Source of the DNA: Calliopum simillimum
Taxonomy: Eukaryota > Arthropoda > Insecta > Diptera > Lauxaniidae
Reading direction: 5' to 3'
DNA length: 64,000 bases
Assembly (NCBI GenBank): GCA_951812925.1
Contig: OX638368.1
Coordinates: 128,177,309 to 128,241,308 of the forward strand
Shown here: positions 41,501 to 56,500 of the stretch, one piece after another
Numbering within the stretch: the stretch's first letter is position 1
Layout of the letters: each line of letters begins with the position of its first letter
Made by a program: the position numbers and the translations under genes
The notes under the pieces: generated by a model
The model's database searches: none
The model's input: only the letters and a program-made list of their open reading frames with translations
Told to the model about the DNA's origin: nothing

Positions 41501-44500
41501 TATTTAAAAGTAAATTTTATTACAATTTTTTTCCAGCCCTCAAAATTATGGGATGTTTTACGGTTATCAAGTTATGAATTTTTGAAGTTATATAATGTTG
41601 TGTTTATCATGAGTCGTTGGTGCGCGTGCGCTACTATACAGGGCTGCCACCTTCCGGACGGTATTTTTTTTTTTTCACTGAACCTTAGTGAAATTTTTCA
41701 TAGTATTTTTTTGTGGAATATTTTAACCCATTATATCCAAATTTTTGGATAAATGGGTCAAAAAGACTCATAAAAACAGAATATAATATCAAATCTCTAC
41801 ACCCGCGTAAAATAGTTTCAGACGAATTTTGTTTTTCTGGGGCGTAGTACCACCACTTTTTCATGGTACTCATTTCTCTCTGCGCCCTTTTGAGCCAATC
41901 AGTTTCATAGATAATATAATGAGTTATATTTTTTGGGGGCGTGTCACCGCCTGTAGAGGCTAGGTATCGCCAATTTTTTCACACATAATTCCTTTCCTGA
42001 TCGGTATTAACACAATCTAGAAATTTTATACAAATCGGTTGGCCGTCGAATGTCCGCTTTTCCAGTGAAATAGTTTAAGAGATATGTTGAACTAGTTTTT
42101 TTGGAGGGCACGGTACCACCCACTTTTTTTTGCAAGCTAAACATAATATTGCGCCAAAACTTTGAATTAAATTTTTAACTATTATAAAGCTCAAGATTTG
42201 GGCGAAAGATTTGGCCACTCCTGATGTAGAGTTTGTTTGAAGCTTTTAACCCAAAAGCTAAAAGAAGAAAATACAAAAAACTCCAACAACGTATGTGTCA
42301 GTTTCTCTTCAACATACCGCAATTCACTTTCAGTGACATGCATGTATTGGTTATATTACCTTCCCTCTCCTCAGAGGACATCATTTGTCTTCCACTGTAC
42401 GGTAGGTAAGTAGCAGTCATTTGATTTCATTATAGCTGAAGATTATGTGTAGTCTGAAATACTTGACGCAATTATTGGAGTTTATCCTTGCATCCTTGTC
42501 ATGTCCATCTAAAGCTCTAAAATATTTTTACGCTTCACTGCCTTCGACACATACTCGTGCACACAACGACGTCTATGAATATCCTGCAGCAGTCACAAAT
42601 TTAACTTTGTTTTGGACTATCCAAATCCCTCTGTACCACATTCTCTATTCTTTGTCATTCTGCCAATTTACATTTCTTTCACAGGGCATGTTGTATGCAA
42701 ATAACGAAACTTGTCCCAACACCAATGCACTGCTTCGATTATGGGTGCACGAATGCTATCGCGTGTATGGTGACAAATTAGTGGACCAAACTGATATTTC
42801 AACCTTCAAGAAGCTTGTTGCTGATATTGTGCGTAAGGGTATTGAGGGTTATTCGGAAGATATCGTTTTTGCAAAACCGCATATCTTTTGTCATTTCGCC
42901 AAGGGTCTGGCTGAAAACAAATATATGCCAATAAAAGATTGGGACCGCCTGAGCAAACTCTTGGAGGAGGGACAAGAGCGTTACAATGACTTCGTCGGCG
43001 CAATGAATCTGGTATTGTTCGAGGATGCCATGTCACATGTTTGTCGCATTAGTCGTATTATCGAATCATCTCGTGGTTATGCTTTACTCATCGGTGTCGG
43101 TGGTTCAGGCAAACAATCGTTAACGCGTCTAGCATCATTCATCTCTCAGCTGGATGTTTTTCAGATTCAACTAACAAAAGATTACAGCCTTAACGATCTT
43201 AGAGCGAATATATCAACGCTCTATGTGAAATGTGGTGTAAAATCGAGCCCTTGTTGTTTCCTCCTGACCGATTCCGAAGTGGCACGTGAGCAATTTTTGG
43301 TTGTAGTCAATGATTTATTGGCATCGGGTGAAATACATGAACTGTTTCCCGATGATGAAATAGAAAATCTTGTTAATGCAGTACGTAATGAGGTAAAACA
43401 GGCTGGTATCTATGACAATCGTGAGAATTGCTGGAAATTCTTCATTGAAAAAGTGCGCGGTCTGCTGAAGGTGGTACTCTGTTTCTCACCTGTTGGCACT
43501 ACGTTACGTGTGCGTGCGCGTAAATTTCCATCGCTCGTTAATTGCACAACTATTGATTGGTTCCATGAGTGGCCACGTGATGCTTTGGAGTCAGTATCTT
43601 TCAGATTTCTCTCTGAAATAGAGGTACTGCCAAAGAATTTGGCGAATCCAGTTTCGCGTTTTATGGCCTATGTACATAAGACGGTAAATGAAATCTCACA
43701 CGTTTATCTGACCAACGATAAGCGCTACAATTACACCACGCCCAAGTCATTCCTGGAGTTAATTAGTTTGTATAGTAAACTACTGCGTGAGAAAGTTAAA
43801 GCCAATCAAGATCGACGTACACGTCTAGAGAACGGTTTGATAAAGTTAGGCAGTTGTTCAAAGGAAGTCGATGCTCTACAAGATGTGCTCAAGGTGCAAG
43901 AAGTTGAGCTAAAGATTAAAAACGATGAAGCAGATAATCTGATTGTAGTGGTGAGTGCTGAAAATGAAAAGGTCTCGAAAGAGCGTGCGTTTGCCAGCAA
44001 GGAAGAGAAAAACGTGCGCATCATTGAAGAAGAGGTAACAGCTAAAGCTAAGGTTTGTGAGGAAGATTTCAAAGCGGCGCAACCAGCATTGCTAGCAGCA
44101 CAAGAAGCATTGAACACACTGAATAAGAACAATCTAACTGAATTAAAGTCTTTCAGTACACCACCAGATGCTGTTGTCAGTGTATGTGCCGCGGTGCTGG
44201 TGCTCTTCGCACCAAAGGTAAGATAATTGAATTGCGAAGACAATAAATCCCAGCAAATACAATAACAAAATGGGGAGCAATAATTACACACACCAGCTAA
44301 ATTCATAGTCACGTGGAATCATTAGCAACTTTAAAGCCGATGCTTTTAATATTTCTAAGTTTGCATGCATCTGGAATTAGAACTTTATCTTGAGGCTCTC
44401 AGTTAGCCCTTTTACCTGGGGGCTTCAAGTTGGTCATGCATCGACTCAAAAGTGACTGCTGATTCCACGTGTAACAATAATAAGCCATAAGTTCAAACTT

Positions 44501-47500
44501 CACTTTCCCTTTTACTCCGCAAGAACAAAATTCCCAAAGATCGCAGCTGGAAAGCAAGTCGTGCTATGATGTCAAACGTAGATAAATTCCTTACTGCCTT
44601 AGTCGAATACGATAAAAAACACATACATCCCGATGTGATCAGAGCCTTGCAGGACTACATTAAGGATCCGGAATTCAGTCCAGAAAAAATTATTGCAAAA
44701 TCGTCAGCCGCTGCCGGACTCTGTTCTTGGGTTATTAACATTAATCGCTTCTATGATATTTATCTAATTGTCGAACCCAAGGAAAGAGCACTCGCCGAGG
44801 CCCAACAGGAATTGGATGATGCGCGCAACAAGCTGATAGCTCTCAATAATCGCCTTAATGAATTGGAAGAAAAGCTCAATGTTTTGCAAATGGAATATGA
44901 TGAGGCTTTGGCGAAAAAACAAAAATGCCAAGATGAGGCAGATAAGACTGCGTTTACAATCGACTTAGCTAATCGTTTGATTGGTGGCTTGGCATCAGAA
45001 AAGATACGTTGGACGGAGTCGGTTAAAAAGTGAGTTGAATTTTGTTCGTGTACGCTTTAATGAAAAGTTCATAGAAAATTACGCCCAATAAATTTTTTCT
45101 TTAATTTTTTTTTTTTCATTCTTTTTTTATCGTATAGCCTAAAGACAAGTCAAATGACACTACCTGGTGATATCCTTTTGATTGCCTGTTTCATTTCATA
45201 TGTTGGCTGTTTCACACGTCCTTATCGCATTGAATTACAAACTAAAATGTGGCAACCAGCCTTCAAAGCATCTGATGTAAGTTTAAATCATGCAACCTTT
45301 CAAAACATTGTATGTGTGTAAGTGTTAATTGATTCGAATTTTATATCATCGACCAATATTCTTATCAAAACTTTTCATTGCAATTGCAGCCACGCATTCC
45401 ATCCAGCGATGAAGGCGATCCTTTTGAAATGATTTGCGATGATGCACAAATAGCCGAATGGAATAATCAAGGGTTGCCAAGTGACCGCATGTCATCAGAA
45501 AACGCTGCAATTTTGGTTCATTCCGATCGTTACCCGCTAATGATTGATCCACAATTGTAAGTAGTAAATATATTAGGGTGGTCATTAAATAGCCTTTTTC
45601 CAAATTTAAATGAAAGATGGTGGTGAATCGGCTCCAAAAAACGAAAAAATTTACCCTAATTTTTTCAAATTTTCAATTTGGGTCTTGAATAGTGCATCGG
45701 TACATTAAATGTACCAATGAACAGTGTTCGCCTGTCTGCTAAAATTATAATCACTGCCAAATGGATAAAGTAACAGGAAGAAAAAAATAGTTCGTACTTC
45801 TTTTATTCTAGTAAATTTTACTAGAATTTCAAGTCAAAATAGTGATAACTTAACAATAAAATAAATTTTTCAATAACCTTACAGTATAGTAATTTTTTTT
45901 TTAAAAGTTCAACTTTAATGTAAAATTTAAAATTCAAAAAAAAAAAAAAAACAAACGTAAAAAGAAACGTACTGACCGCACTAGGATTCGAACCGGGTTC
46001 CGTCCGTGTGATAGATAGAAAAATATTAATATTACTTACTTACAATACTTGTTAGACCTCAACGCCATTGACCTATATGATGAGCCTGTTTCCGAAGAAA
46101 GAAAATGTATTAGGTTGGTTTCAAAAAAAAAAGAAAATAAATATTCACCTCATTCTGGTAGTAAGCAGACTATAATTTGCAAAATTCTTATCTGTATGCA
46201 TTAGTGCAAAAGTGAATTTAAAAGGACACTGCCATTAGAGAATTCCATCACAAATAGAAAAGTAACTTCTTGTGGCTACAACTTAAGGTGGTTTAGTATT
46301 AGATGGCTGAGGTTCCACAGAAGACATCCTTTGTAATTTCAATTTAAAGGAACTTTGAGACTAGACACTCCATTGTACCAAGTTAATTTATTTAAAAAAC
46401 ATCAAGGACGAAAGCAGCAAGCAGGATTCCGGCGAAACAGATCATGCATGGATCAAATCAACACGCTCAGAATAATTGTCGAACAATCATGCGAGTGGCG
46501 TGCTGCACTTCAACTTGTCTTCGTTGACTATAGCACTGCCTTCGACAGTGTCTCCCGAGAAAACATCTGGGCGTCACTGCAACGAAGAGGTATTGCCGCA
46601 AAGGCCATAAACTTAGTACGTGCACAATATGAAGGCTTTAAATGCAGTGTGTTACACAACGGGTTGTTGTCACCGACATTCACCACTAATTCAGGCGTAC
46701 GGCAGGGGTGTTTACTATCACCATCACTCTTCCTTATCGTTCTTGATGATATCCTAGATAAAGCTCTTAATAAGGCCAAAAGGGGTATTCAATGGAACTT
46801 TACCGAACATCTGGAAGATCTCGACTACGCTGACGACATCTGCCTCTTATCGTCCAAACATTCAGATATGCAAAGCAAAATTGAAGACCTTGTCTTGGAA
46901 TCACAAAAGGCCGGCCTGAAAATCAATGTATCCAAGACTAAAAGCATGAAGCTAAACGCAAGCAATGACATCACGTTTAAAGCTGGCAGTGATGACATCG
47001 GAAACGTCGATAGCTTCACGTATTTAGGCAGCATTATCTCCATGGATGGTGGAGCAAAAGAGGATATCAACTCAAGAATAGCAAAAGCAAAAGGCGCGTT
47101 TGCTCAACTAAACAAAATATGGTCTTCATCCGTTATATCCACCAAAACGAGAGTGCGCATTTTTGATTCGAATGTGAAATCGGTTTTGTTATATGGGTGC
47201 GAAACATGGCTTGTTACTGAACAACTAACGAACAAGCTGCAAGTATTCGTCAACAAATGCTAAAGGCGTATACTAAAGGTTTGGTGGCCTCGCACTATAT
47301 CAAATGCCGAGCTACATCAAAAATGCAAACAGAAGGCTATAGCAAACGAGATCAAGCTGCGCAAATGGGGATGGATTGGTCACACTCTCCGGAAACCACA
47401 CAGCGAAGTTTGTCGCCAGGCCCTTGAGTGCAATCCACAAGGCAGTAGAGGACGTGGTAGACCCAAAACCAACTGGAAAAGGTCGTTGGAAAAGGAAATC

Positions 47501-50500
47501 CAAGAATCGGGAAAATCGTGGCAAGAGATCAAAGTCATCGCAAGGGATTGTGACAAATGGAGAGATTTCATATTGGCCCTATGCTCCTCCTAGGAGTTAA
47601 AGGAGAATACATACAAGGACGACGGGCACTATTGCGCAATATTCCACAACATACCTTCTGTTCATCAAAAAGATCAGACACTTTAGCAAAGAAGAAAGAT
47701 GTGCTTGATATATCCCTCCTATTTACCATCAAGACTACAAGAATCTTCCAACATATATTCCTACTCGTTCAAGATCACTTGATGTTGATGGACGCTCATC
47801 TGATAGCGAATATATCGATTAAAACACATCATGTCACTTTAACAAATGGAGCAACTCCAGAAAAAAAGTTAAGGTTCATGTATTAAATTAGTTGAGGCCT
47901 AATTTTCTTAGTAATTGCAAGAAAAAGTATCTTTGATTTGTATTAATTAAAAAAAACCAAAAAAAAAATAAATACTTGCAATGAATAGATTAGACACAAT
48001 AAGTTATGCATTTCTGAAAGTTATATTTAATCGCTTCTTCGTTGATTGCAATCAATAAAATTCCAATTGTGGCAGTCAAAAGCAACATGTGTTCTTTAAA
48101 CTGACATTTTACAACTCTTTTGGTGTAAATCGCGTGCTCTATCAATGTTAAGTAGTTTTGTTGTACAAATCGCTACAGTTTTTATTTTTATGTGCCATAA
48201 ACATGACACATGTCAGGTGTTGACATCTATGTACTCACTTCGATGAATTAATAAAATGCCAATAATATAATGCTTATTATCAGTACAATGCAGGCAGTTA
48301 AAGTACACACATATGCACATACATATCTGTGGTATTTTATTGACAAAATAACCTAACTCGAAATTGGCAACTTTTCAGGAGAGCTAAAAAACTGCTGTTC
48401 AATAATGTGGCGCAATTTCGTTTACCCAGCTTTAAATTTGCTCTTTCAATACATTTTTGCTAATCTTCTACTGTGAGCTGTCAAATTATTTTCTTTTTTT
48501 GGTTAGCAACACATCACCGCACAAATGGCGCTAAGTTCAAATATTGCGTGATTTATGAGACAACCTTATATATCTGGAACTGGAACCATAGAGATGCGGT
48601 GATTATACCAAAAGAAGCGTATTTAATTTTTTTAGTTATGACTAAAATCGTGGAAAATTGTCTTATCTCGAGTTTGGTTATTTTGTCAAAAATCCACAGA
48701 CATGTAGACATTGTACATATGAAGTAAAGCAGCTGAAATTTTTTTTGTCTCCGATTTCGCTCCGATTTGGCATTATGGTCGGTCCGGTGTGCAAGAACAG
48801 TAATCCGGGAGGATTTGGTTCTATTACCATTTATTGTTAAAATACAGGGTGTTGAAGTTGGTGTTTTTAGTCATTTTCATGAAAAGGGTGTTTTTTCAAA
48901 AATGTATAGCCTACACCAAATTTTGGGACCAGTTACTTACATATATCAAGTAACTGGTCCCATTCATTTTTAAGTCTTCTTTTTATAAAAAAAATATTAA
49001 TGAAAAATAAATTTTTATACTTAAGACTACTTTTGAATTTTTTTTTAAAACCCCACTTAAATTTTTTTTTTTAAAGCACCTACTTTAAGCTAAAGCATAA
49101 TTTATAAGCTTTAAAATAATATGTGATTCAAGATGAGATTCGGTTGCTTGATGAGAGTTTTTGGCTTTTGAACGCCGGCGGCATACAAAACTCTTTGCTT
49201 ACTCAAGAGGAAGGCAACTGTCGAAAAAGTGTACAAGGCATAAAATGCTTGGAATCATCCAAGAAATACGTGTGAATTTTTTTGGAATTTTTTTAAACTA
49301 TTTTTTTAAATTTTTAAAATTTTTTTTTAATTTTTTTAAAAATTATTTAAAGAAAAAAAAAGAAATTCTTTTACGGTACCATAGTGCAAATCAACTGTCT
49401 ATTTTTTTCTGCCAAAGGTATTCCTTCTAGGACAGCTCCTTTACTCTGTAGTTACATTTATGATATTCCCTTTACATCCAGGATTACTAACAAAAAACTA
49501 GGTACGTTTATAGTTATGCTCAGTAGTGTATAACAGAAGTTCATATCTCTATTGGAATAGCTCTCAAAAAAATTCAGATTTAATACTATGACGTAGCTCA
49601 GCCAGCCGCTTTTCAGGTGATGTTCTTCATGGGTAGATCATCGACAGAAATCTATTGAAAAGATAACATTGAAACATTATAATAACTCTATTAAAAGATT
49701 TTTCTTAATTACATTTTAACTTACCTCACCACATTTTTTAGAAGGACATAGAACAGCAAAAATAACAATCGGCTGTATCTATGACTTTCACTCGTTGATG
49801 GCGACATGTAACAGACAGTGTCATAAAGCCGTAAGCTTGTTATCGACTTTCAACAGACAACATGACCGATTCGGAATATTTCAGAAGTTCAGAGACATTT
49901 GAATAACATTGTACGACAGAAATAACTAACTTCCTGATAGCCCCCTTATGAATCATCGATGAAAAAATCATTTCGGAAATTTCATGTCGTGTCATTTTCT
50001 TGATGATTCATCGATGACAATATCATAATGTTGTCGCTCAAAATCGCCACCGAGATCGTCTTTAGCTTACACAAATTGAAAAGCTTAATATTGTACTTAT
50101 TAACCTACATACTAGTTATTTTGAAAAATCCTTTAGTTTGTTTTATTTTTAGCCATAAAGTCAAAACTACGAATCTAAGCCGTCTTCCCTCCCCTACGTA
50201 TATTTATTTATATTTGAAATTTATGATTAATTAATTAAGTACTTTAACTTTTTTACAATTCGAGTGAAGTAGAAATTATGACACTCATTTTTCTCCATGC
50301 GTATATTGTTTTTGTTTTTTTTCTCAAATGTTATTGATACAATCTATCTTCCATCATTACATTTGGTAGTCAAATTAAATGACTGTTTTGCTAAACTAAG
50401 CACTGTCATAGCCAACCTCCCTACTGTCGGCACAACTGTTGGTAAACAATTTGCATGTCATGTACAAGTACCTTTGTTACGTCTTACTTCCCGACATTTT

Positions 50501-53500
50501 CCATTTGGTAAGCAAATTACTTACGACATCACAACAACAACAACAACTGTAATGTCAATGTTACACAATAGCACCCTGCTAAGCAATTAGCCAACCTTTA
50601 TTAGTACAATCATTCCAAAAGGTTTCTTTCGTCGACATGAAGAATATATCTCGTATTTGTCAAATAACACTGCCACACCGCACAGTGGACGGGTTTGTAT
50701 GGAACGGCGGTCATATACGAGTAAAGTAATAATAGAGCTAGGCTCTTGAAATTTGGTACAGATGTTTTGTACATTAAAATAATAAAAATCTGTGGGCATG
50801 AACAAATCCGCCATTTTTTTGACCACAAAATTTGTAACATTTTAGACATCTAAAATGTTACAAATTTTGTGCTATCGTCTATAGTTTTCAAGTTATGAGA
50901 AAATAACGAAAATCATTTTTATCAAAACTAGATTTTGTTTGTTTGTTTATCCTTTATTGACTCGGAAACTAATAAACTGTTTTTAAAGAACTTTTTACAT
51001 TTTTTAGTATAAAAAAAGGCTAAGTTATGGGCTAAAAAAGTGGGCGGTGCCACGCCCTCCAAAAAATTAACTAATCATATCTCCAATCTCCGAAACTCTT
51101 TGACGCAGATTTTTTTTTTTTTAATACTTCATTTATTTATTGAATCTTCTCTTCTTAGGAGACTAACAATAAGTTTAAAAATCTTAATCCTAAATAACAT
51201 TATTATACATTATTATGTCTAATATATAATTTCATATTAAATATGTCTCCAGAGTTTATAGGGACTTGTACATCCTATGAGTTCAGAAAGGCGTTAGGAA
51301 ATAACGCCCAAGGAAATAACGCCCAAAAAAAAAACGAAATATCGCCCAAATTATTTTCATTTAAATTTGGGCGATAATCATTTTGAAAATAAGTTGGGCG
51401 TTATTTCGTTTTAGTTTTTGGGCGCTATTTTATATTTTTTGGGCGTTGTTTCGTTTTTTATTTTGGGCGTTATTACGTCATTTTATTTTTGGGCGTTATT
51501 TGGTTTTTTTTTTTTTTGGGCGATATTTCCTAACGCTGTCAGAAAGCATACAAATTTGCGTCAGTAATTCCGGCTGCATGTGTAGCAGGAACAACCACAA
51601 GATAGAAAGTATGCGCCAGATACCGGCTGCATATACAATTTACGAACCCAGCCACCTTAACATGACTCATTGCTAACAATAATTATAGCAGGGCGATCCT
51701 TTCTTTTTAGTCTGGAGAAATTTTCTAAGTTCTTCAAACTCCGTGCCAATGGATTCGGATGATACATCAATCTTTCAGCATAATTTTGATTGTATTTGTT
51801 GATTTCGTCTTTAACCAAGGGGATGCATAGGTCCCGATGTATGTGTTCGTTCCGTATAAACCATGGAGGACCTGTAATGGTTCTTAAAATTTTTGACTGC
51901 GTCCGTTGTAATAGTTCAATGTTCGAGGAGCTGGCGTAACCCCATAACTGTATACCATATAACCAAATTGGCTTAATGATGGATCTATATAAAAGGATTT
52001 TATATTCAAGTTTCAGACGGGACCGACTATTTATGAGCCAATGCAGACTGGAGGCTTTTAGTTTAACATGCGTTTTTTTGGCTTCAATATGCTTTCCCAC
52101 GTTAGCCGTCTGTCTAAATGAATACCTACATGTATATTAGGGGTGTTTTAGTGCACGAATTTCGGATTTTGATACTTGACACCTCTCAACTTTCTGAGGT
52201 TGGAAAAAAAAATGAGTTTGCAAAAAAAATTTTGGGGGTGGGGTGAGGGTAAGGATTGGCGCATCGAGGTTAAAGATGAAAGAAAATGAGAAACAATTTA
52301 CTTACAGCCCTACAAGAGGGGCCACCTCTAGAGGGTTCAAATGTATGACCGACCCACATTATTTTTTCTCCCCCAACATTTTTACCAAGCATACCTACCT
52401 TTTGTCTCTAATCCCTAAGGGGGCTTCCATACAAAATTGACATTTTTAGGAAATCGATCCCCACCACTTCCAGGGTGCCCCTAGAAGGGTCAAATGTATG
52501 ACCGGTCCCTAATAATTTTTCCTCCGCAACATTTTTTCCCACAATACTTACCCTCTAGCTCTAGCTCTTTAGGGGGCTCCCATACAAAACTGACGTCATA
52601 GACACAAAAAATATGGAAGGAAATCGTCAAATAGGCCCATAACTGCCCAGGAGTATCTCCTAGAGAAGTCAAATAAATGACCGATCCCCAATATCCCCCC
52701 TTCAAAGTTTTACAGCTTACCTACTCCCTATTTCCAATCCTTAAGGGGGCTCCCATACAAAGTTAAGATTTTTTTAAAAACCGCCCCCACTGCCCTAACT
52801 GGACCATGGGTACCCCTAGAAGGGTGAAATGTATGACCGACCCCCATTATTTCTAGGAAAATTTATAAAAAAAAAATTGTATGGTAGCCCCTTTCAGGGT
52901 TGAAAATAGGGGGTAAGTATGTGGAGGAAAAATATAGGTCGCGAAAAAATAATGGGGGTCGGTCATAAATTTGACCCCTCTAGGAGCACCCGTGGGCCAG
53001 TTAGGGCAGTGGGGGCATTTTAACTAAAAGCTGTAACTTTGTATGGGAGCCCCTTAAGGATTAGAATTAGGGGTAGGTATGCTGAGAAAAAACTTTGGAG
53101 GGGGGCCTAATGGGGGTCGGTCATATATTTGACTCCTCTAGGAGTAACTTCTGGGCAGTTATGGGCCTATTTGACGATTTCCTTTCCATATTTTTCAAGT
53201 CTATGACATCTTTTTTGTATGGGAGTCCCCTAAAGAGTCAGAGATACAGGGTAAGTATGTTAAAGAAAAGTGTTGGAGAGGAAAAAATATTTGGGACCAG
53301 TCATACATTTGACCCTTCTAGGGGCACCCAGGGAGTGGTGGGGGTCGATAACTTGTGCGTGCGTCGATACAGGTTATGTGCTTTTAGCTTTTTAACGAAT
53401 CGGCGTATGGGATAAAAGAGAATGATAATGGCACTAGCATATCCTTCTTACTGAGTGTTCTTAACTCTCTCACTTATCCGTATATTCTTTTCTCTTCCTT

Positions 53501-56500
53501 AGACAAGGCATTAAATGGGTCAAGACAAAATACCATAAAGACTTAGTTGTTCTACGTCTCACGCAAAAGGGCTACTTGGATCAAGTTGAAAAGGCCATCA
53601 GCAATGGCCAAACCCTTCTAATTGAAAACATTGGTGAGAACATCGATGCTGTGCTTAATCCCGTACTAGGGCGAATGCTAATTAAAAAGGGCACCTGCCT
53701 GAAAATGGGTGATAAGGAAATTGATTACAATCCGAAATTCCGTTTGATTTTACATACAAAGTTAGCGAATCCACATTACAAACCGGAAATGCAAGCGCAA
53801 ACAACTTTAATTAACTTTACTGTTACTCGCGATGGTCTCGAAGATCAACTTTTAGCCGAGGTAGTAAAGGTTGAACGTCCCGATTTGGAGGTGTCTCGCA
53901 CAAAGCTGACGCAACAGCAAAATCATTTCAAGATAACGCTAAAGTTTCTGGAAGATGATTTGCTGCAGCGTTTATCGTCAGCTGGTGAAAACGTTTTGGA
54001 AGATGTAACATTGGTCATGAATTTAGAGAAGACCAAAAAAACTGCCGATGAAATTGAAAGTAAAGTCGCAGATGCAAAAATTACATCTGTGAACATCGAT
54101 ATAGCACGTGAAGCATATCGTCCGGCATCGGAACGTGCATCTATTATATATTTCATACTTAATGATTTATTTAAAATAAATCCCATCTATCAGTTTTCAT
54201 TGAAAGCCTTTACTGTTGTCTTCTTAAGTGCAATGAGTAAGGCCGTAGCTGCGGAAAAACTAAAGGATAGAGTGGAGAATCTTATTGACGCAATCACGTA
54301 CTGTAGTTATTTATATACGTCACGCGGCCTTTTCGAAAGTGATAAATTAATTTTCCTTACACAAATGGCCATACAGATACTTACTTGCGCAGGCGAGGTC
54401 GAACCCAGTGAGCTAGACTTTTTACTGCGTTTTCCCTATATGCCGAATCAAACATCGAATTTAATTTTCCTAACTAATGTCGGTTGGGGCGGCATACGCG
54501 CCTTGTCTAATTTGCCCGCATTTAAGGGACTCGACAAAGATATCGAAGGTTCACACAAACGCTGGAAGAAGTTTGTCGATTCTGAGTGTCCCGAAAGAGA
54601 GAAATTCCCGGGTGAGTGGAAAACTAAGTCAGCAATACAACGTTTGTGCATTATGCGTTGCATACGTCCAGATCGCATGTCTTACGCTATGCAATGCTTT
54701 ATTGAGGAGAAGCTTGGACAGAAATATATAGAATCACGTTCGATGGAATTTGCAAAAACTTTTGAGGAAACAAGCCCAGAAACGCATGTATTTTTTGTAC
54801 TCTCACCAGGTGTGGATCCTCTGAAAGATGTTGAAAAATTAGGTAAAGCATTGGGCTATCACGGTGACAACGAGAACTTCCACAGCGTCTCTTTGGGTCA
54901 AGGTCAGGAAAAAGTTGCTGAGGATGCAATTGAAAAAGCGTCTAAAAATGGACATTGGGTTATATTACAAAATATTCACTTAGTAGCCAGATGGCTTGCT
55001 TCCTTGGAGAAAAAGATGGAAGCATCACTAATAGATGTTCACGCGAACTATCGTCTTTTCCTAAGCGCTGAGCCTGCTGGGGATCCAGCTTATCATATAC
55101 TACCACAGGGCATTCTAGAATCTGCTATTAAGATCACAAATGAACCGCCAACCGGCATGCAAGCCAATATACATAAGGCATTGGACAACTTTAGTGATGA
55201 AACGCTGGAGATGTGTTCCAAGGAAACCGAATTCAAGGCAATCACTTTCTCGCTTTGCTATTTCCATGCTGTTGTCGCGGAACGTCGAAAATTCGGCCCA
55301 CAAGGTTGGAATCGCACCTACCCATTTAATGTTGGTGATCTTACAATTTCCTCATTTGTACTGTTCAATTACCTCGAGTCAAATAGTCGTGTGCCATGGG
55401 AAGATTTACGTTATCTCTTCGGCGAGATCATGTATGGCGGGCACATAACTGACGATTGGGACCGACGCCTGTGTCGTACATATTTGGAAGAGTTTATGCA
55501 ACCTGAACTTATTGATGGTGACTTGGAGTATTGTCCAGGTTTTCCAGCACCGGGCATTTTGAAATATGCTGGCTACCATGAGTACATCGATGATAATTTA
55601 CCTTCGGAGAATCCAAACCTTTATGGCTTACATTTAAATGCTGAAATTGGATTTTTAACAACAGTCTCTGAACGGCTATTTCGTGTTGTGTTCGAACTTC
55701 AGCCTAGATCATCAGGTGGTTCCGGTGCTGAATCTGGTGGGGAATCGCAGTCACAAGAAGATGTCGTTAAGGGTATGCTGGAAGATCTCATTGATAAGAT
55801 CCCAACGCCATTTAATATACCTGAATTGATGGGTCGTGTCGAAGATCGCAATCCATTTATTATTGTTGCTTTCCAGGTGAGTTTCGCTATCGAAATGCTT
55901 TGATTTAAAGCAATCTCTGAATTATCATTATTTAAGGAATGCGAGCGTATGAACATGTTAATGGCAGAAATACGGCGTTCATTACGTGAATTAGAATTGG
56001 GTCTTAAGGGTGAACTCACCATATCAGGGCAAATGGAAGCACTGATGTCGTCATTGTTTTTGGATCAAGTACCGGAAAGTTGGACAAAATTGGCTTATCC
56101 CAGTTTCCTTGGATTGCAATCATGGTTTGCTGACTTAATGGTACGTTTGCGCGAACTTGAAGGCTGGGTTGCTGATTTTAGGCTACCGTCCTCTGTCTGG
56201 CTGGCTGGTTTCTTTAATCCACAAAGTTTGTTAACCGCTATTATGCAACAGACAGCCAGAAAGAATGAATGGCCCCTGGATCGTATGTGTTTAAATTGTG
56301 ATGTAACAAAAAAAGTCAAAGAAGAAATAAAGTAAGTGGTTGGACTGCATAGTTCTTTTGAGCAATAATGGCCAACTTTTTTTTTTTTTTGTTTTTCTAT
56401 ATAGCGCTCCACCTCGAGAAGGCGCCTATGTAAATGGTCTCTACATGGAAGGTGCCCGTTGGGATATGAAAATGGGTACCATTGCTGATGCTTTTCTGAA

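Noticed and set aside
42445..42684. Open frame upstream of dynein exon 20 as extra coding sequence
   Set aside because: A clear ttcacag acceptor at 42684 and family alignment start the exon at 42685; the upstream part has no similarity and breaks the fit to exon 19.
55113..55450. Other-frame and antisense frames inside dynein exons
   Set aside because: Shadows of strongly conserved dynein coding sequence.
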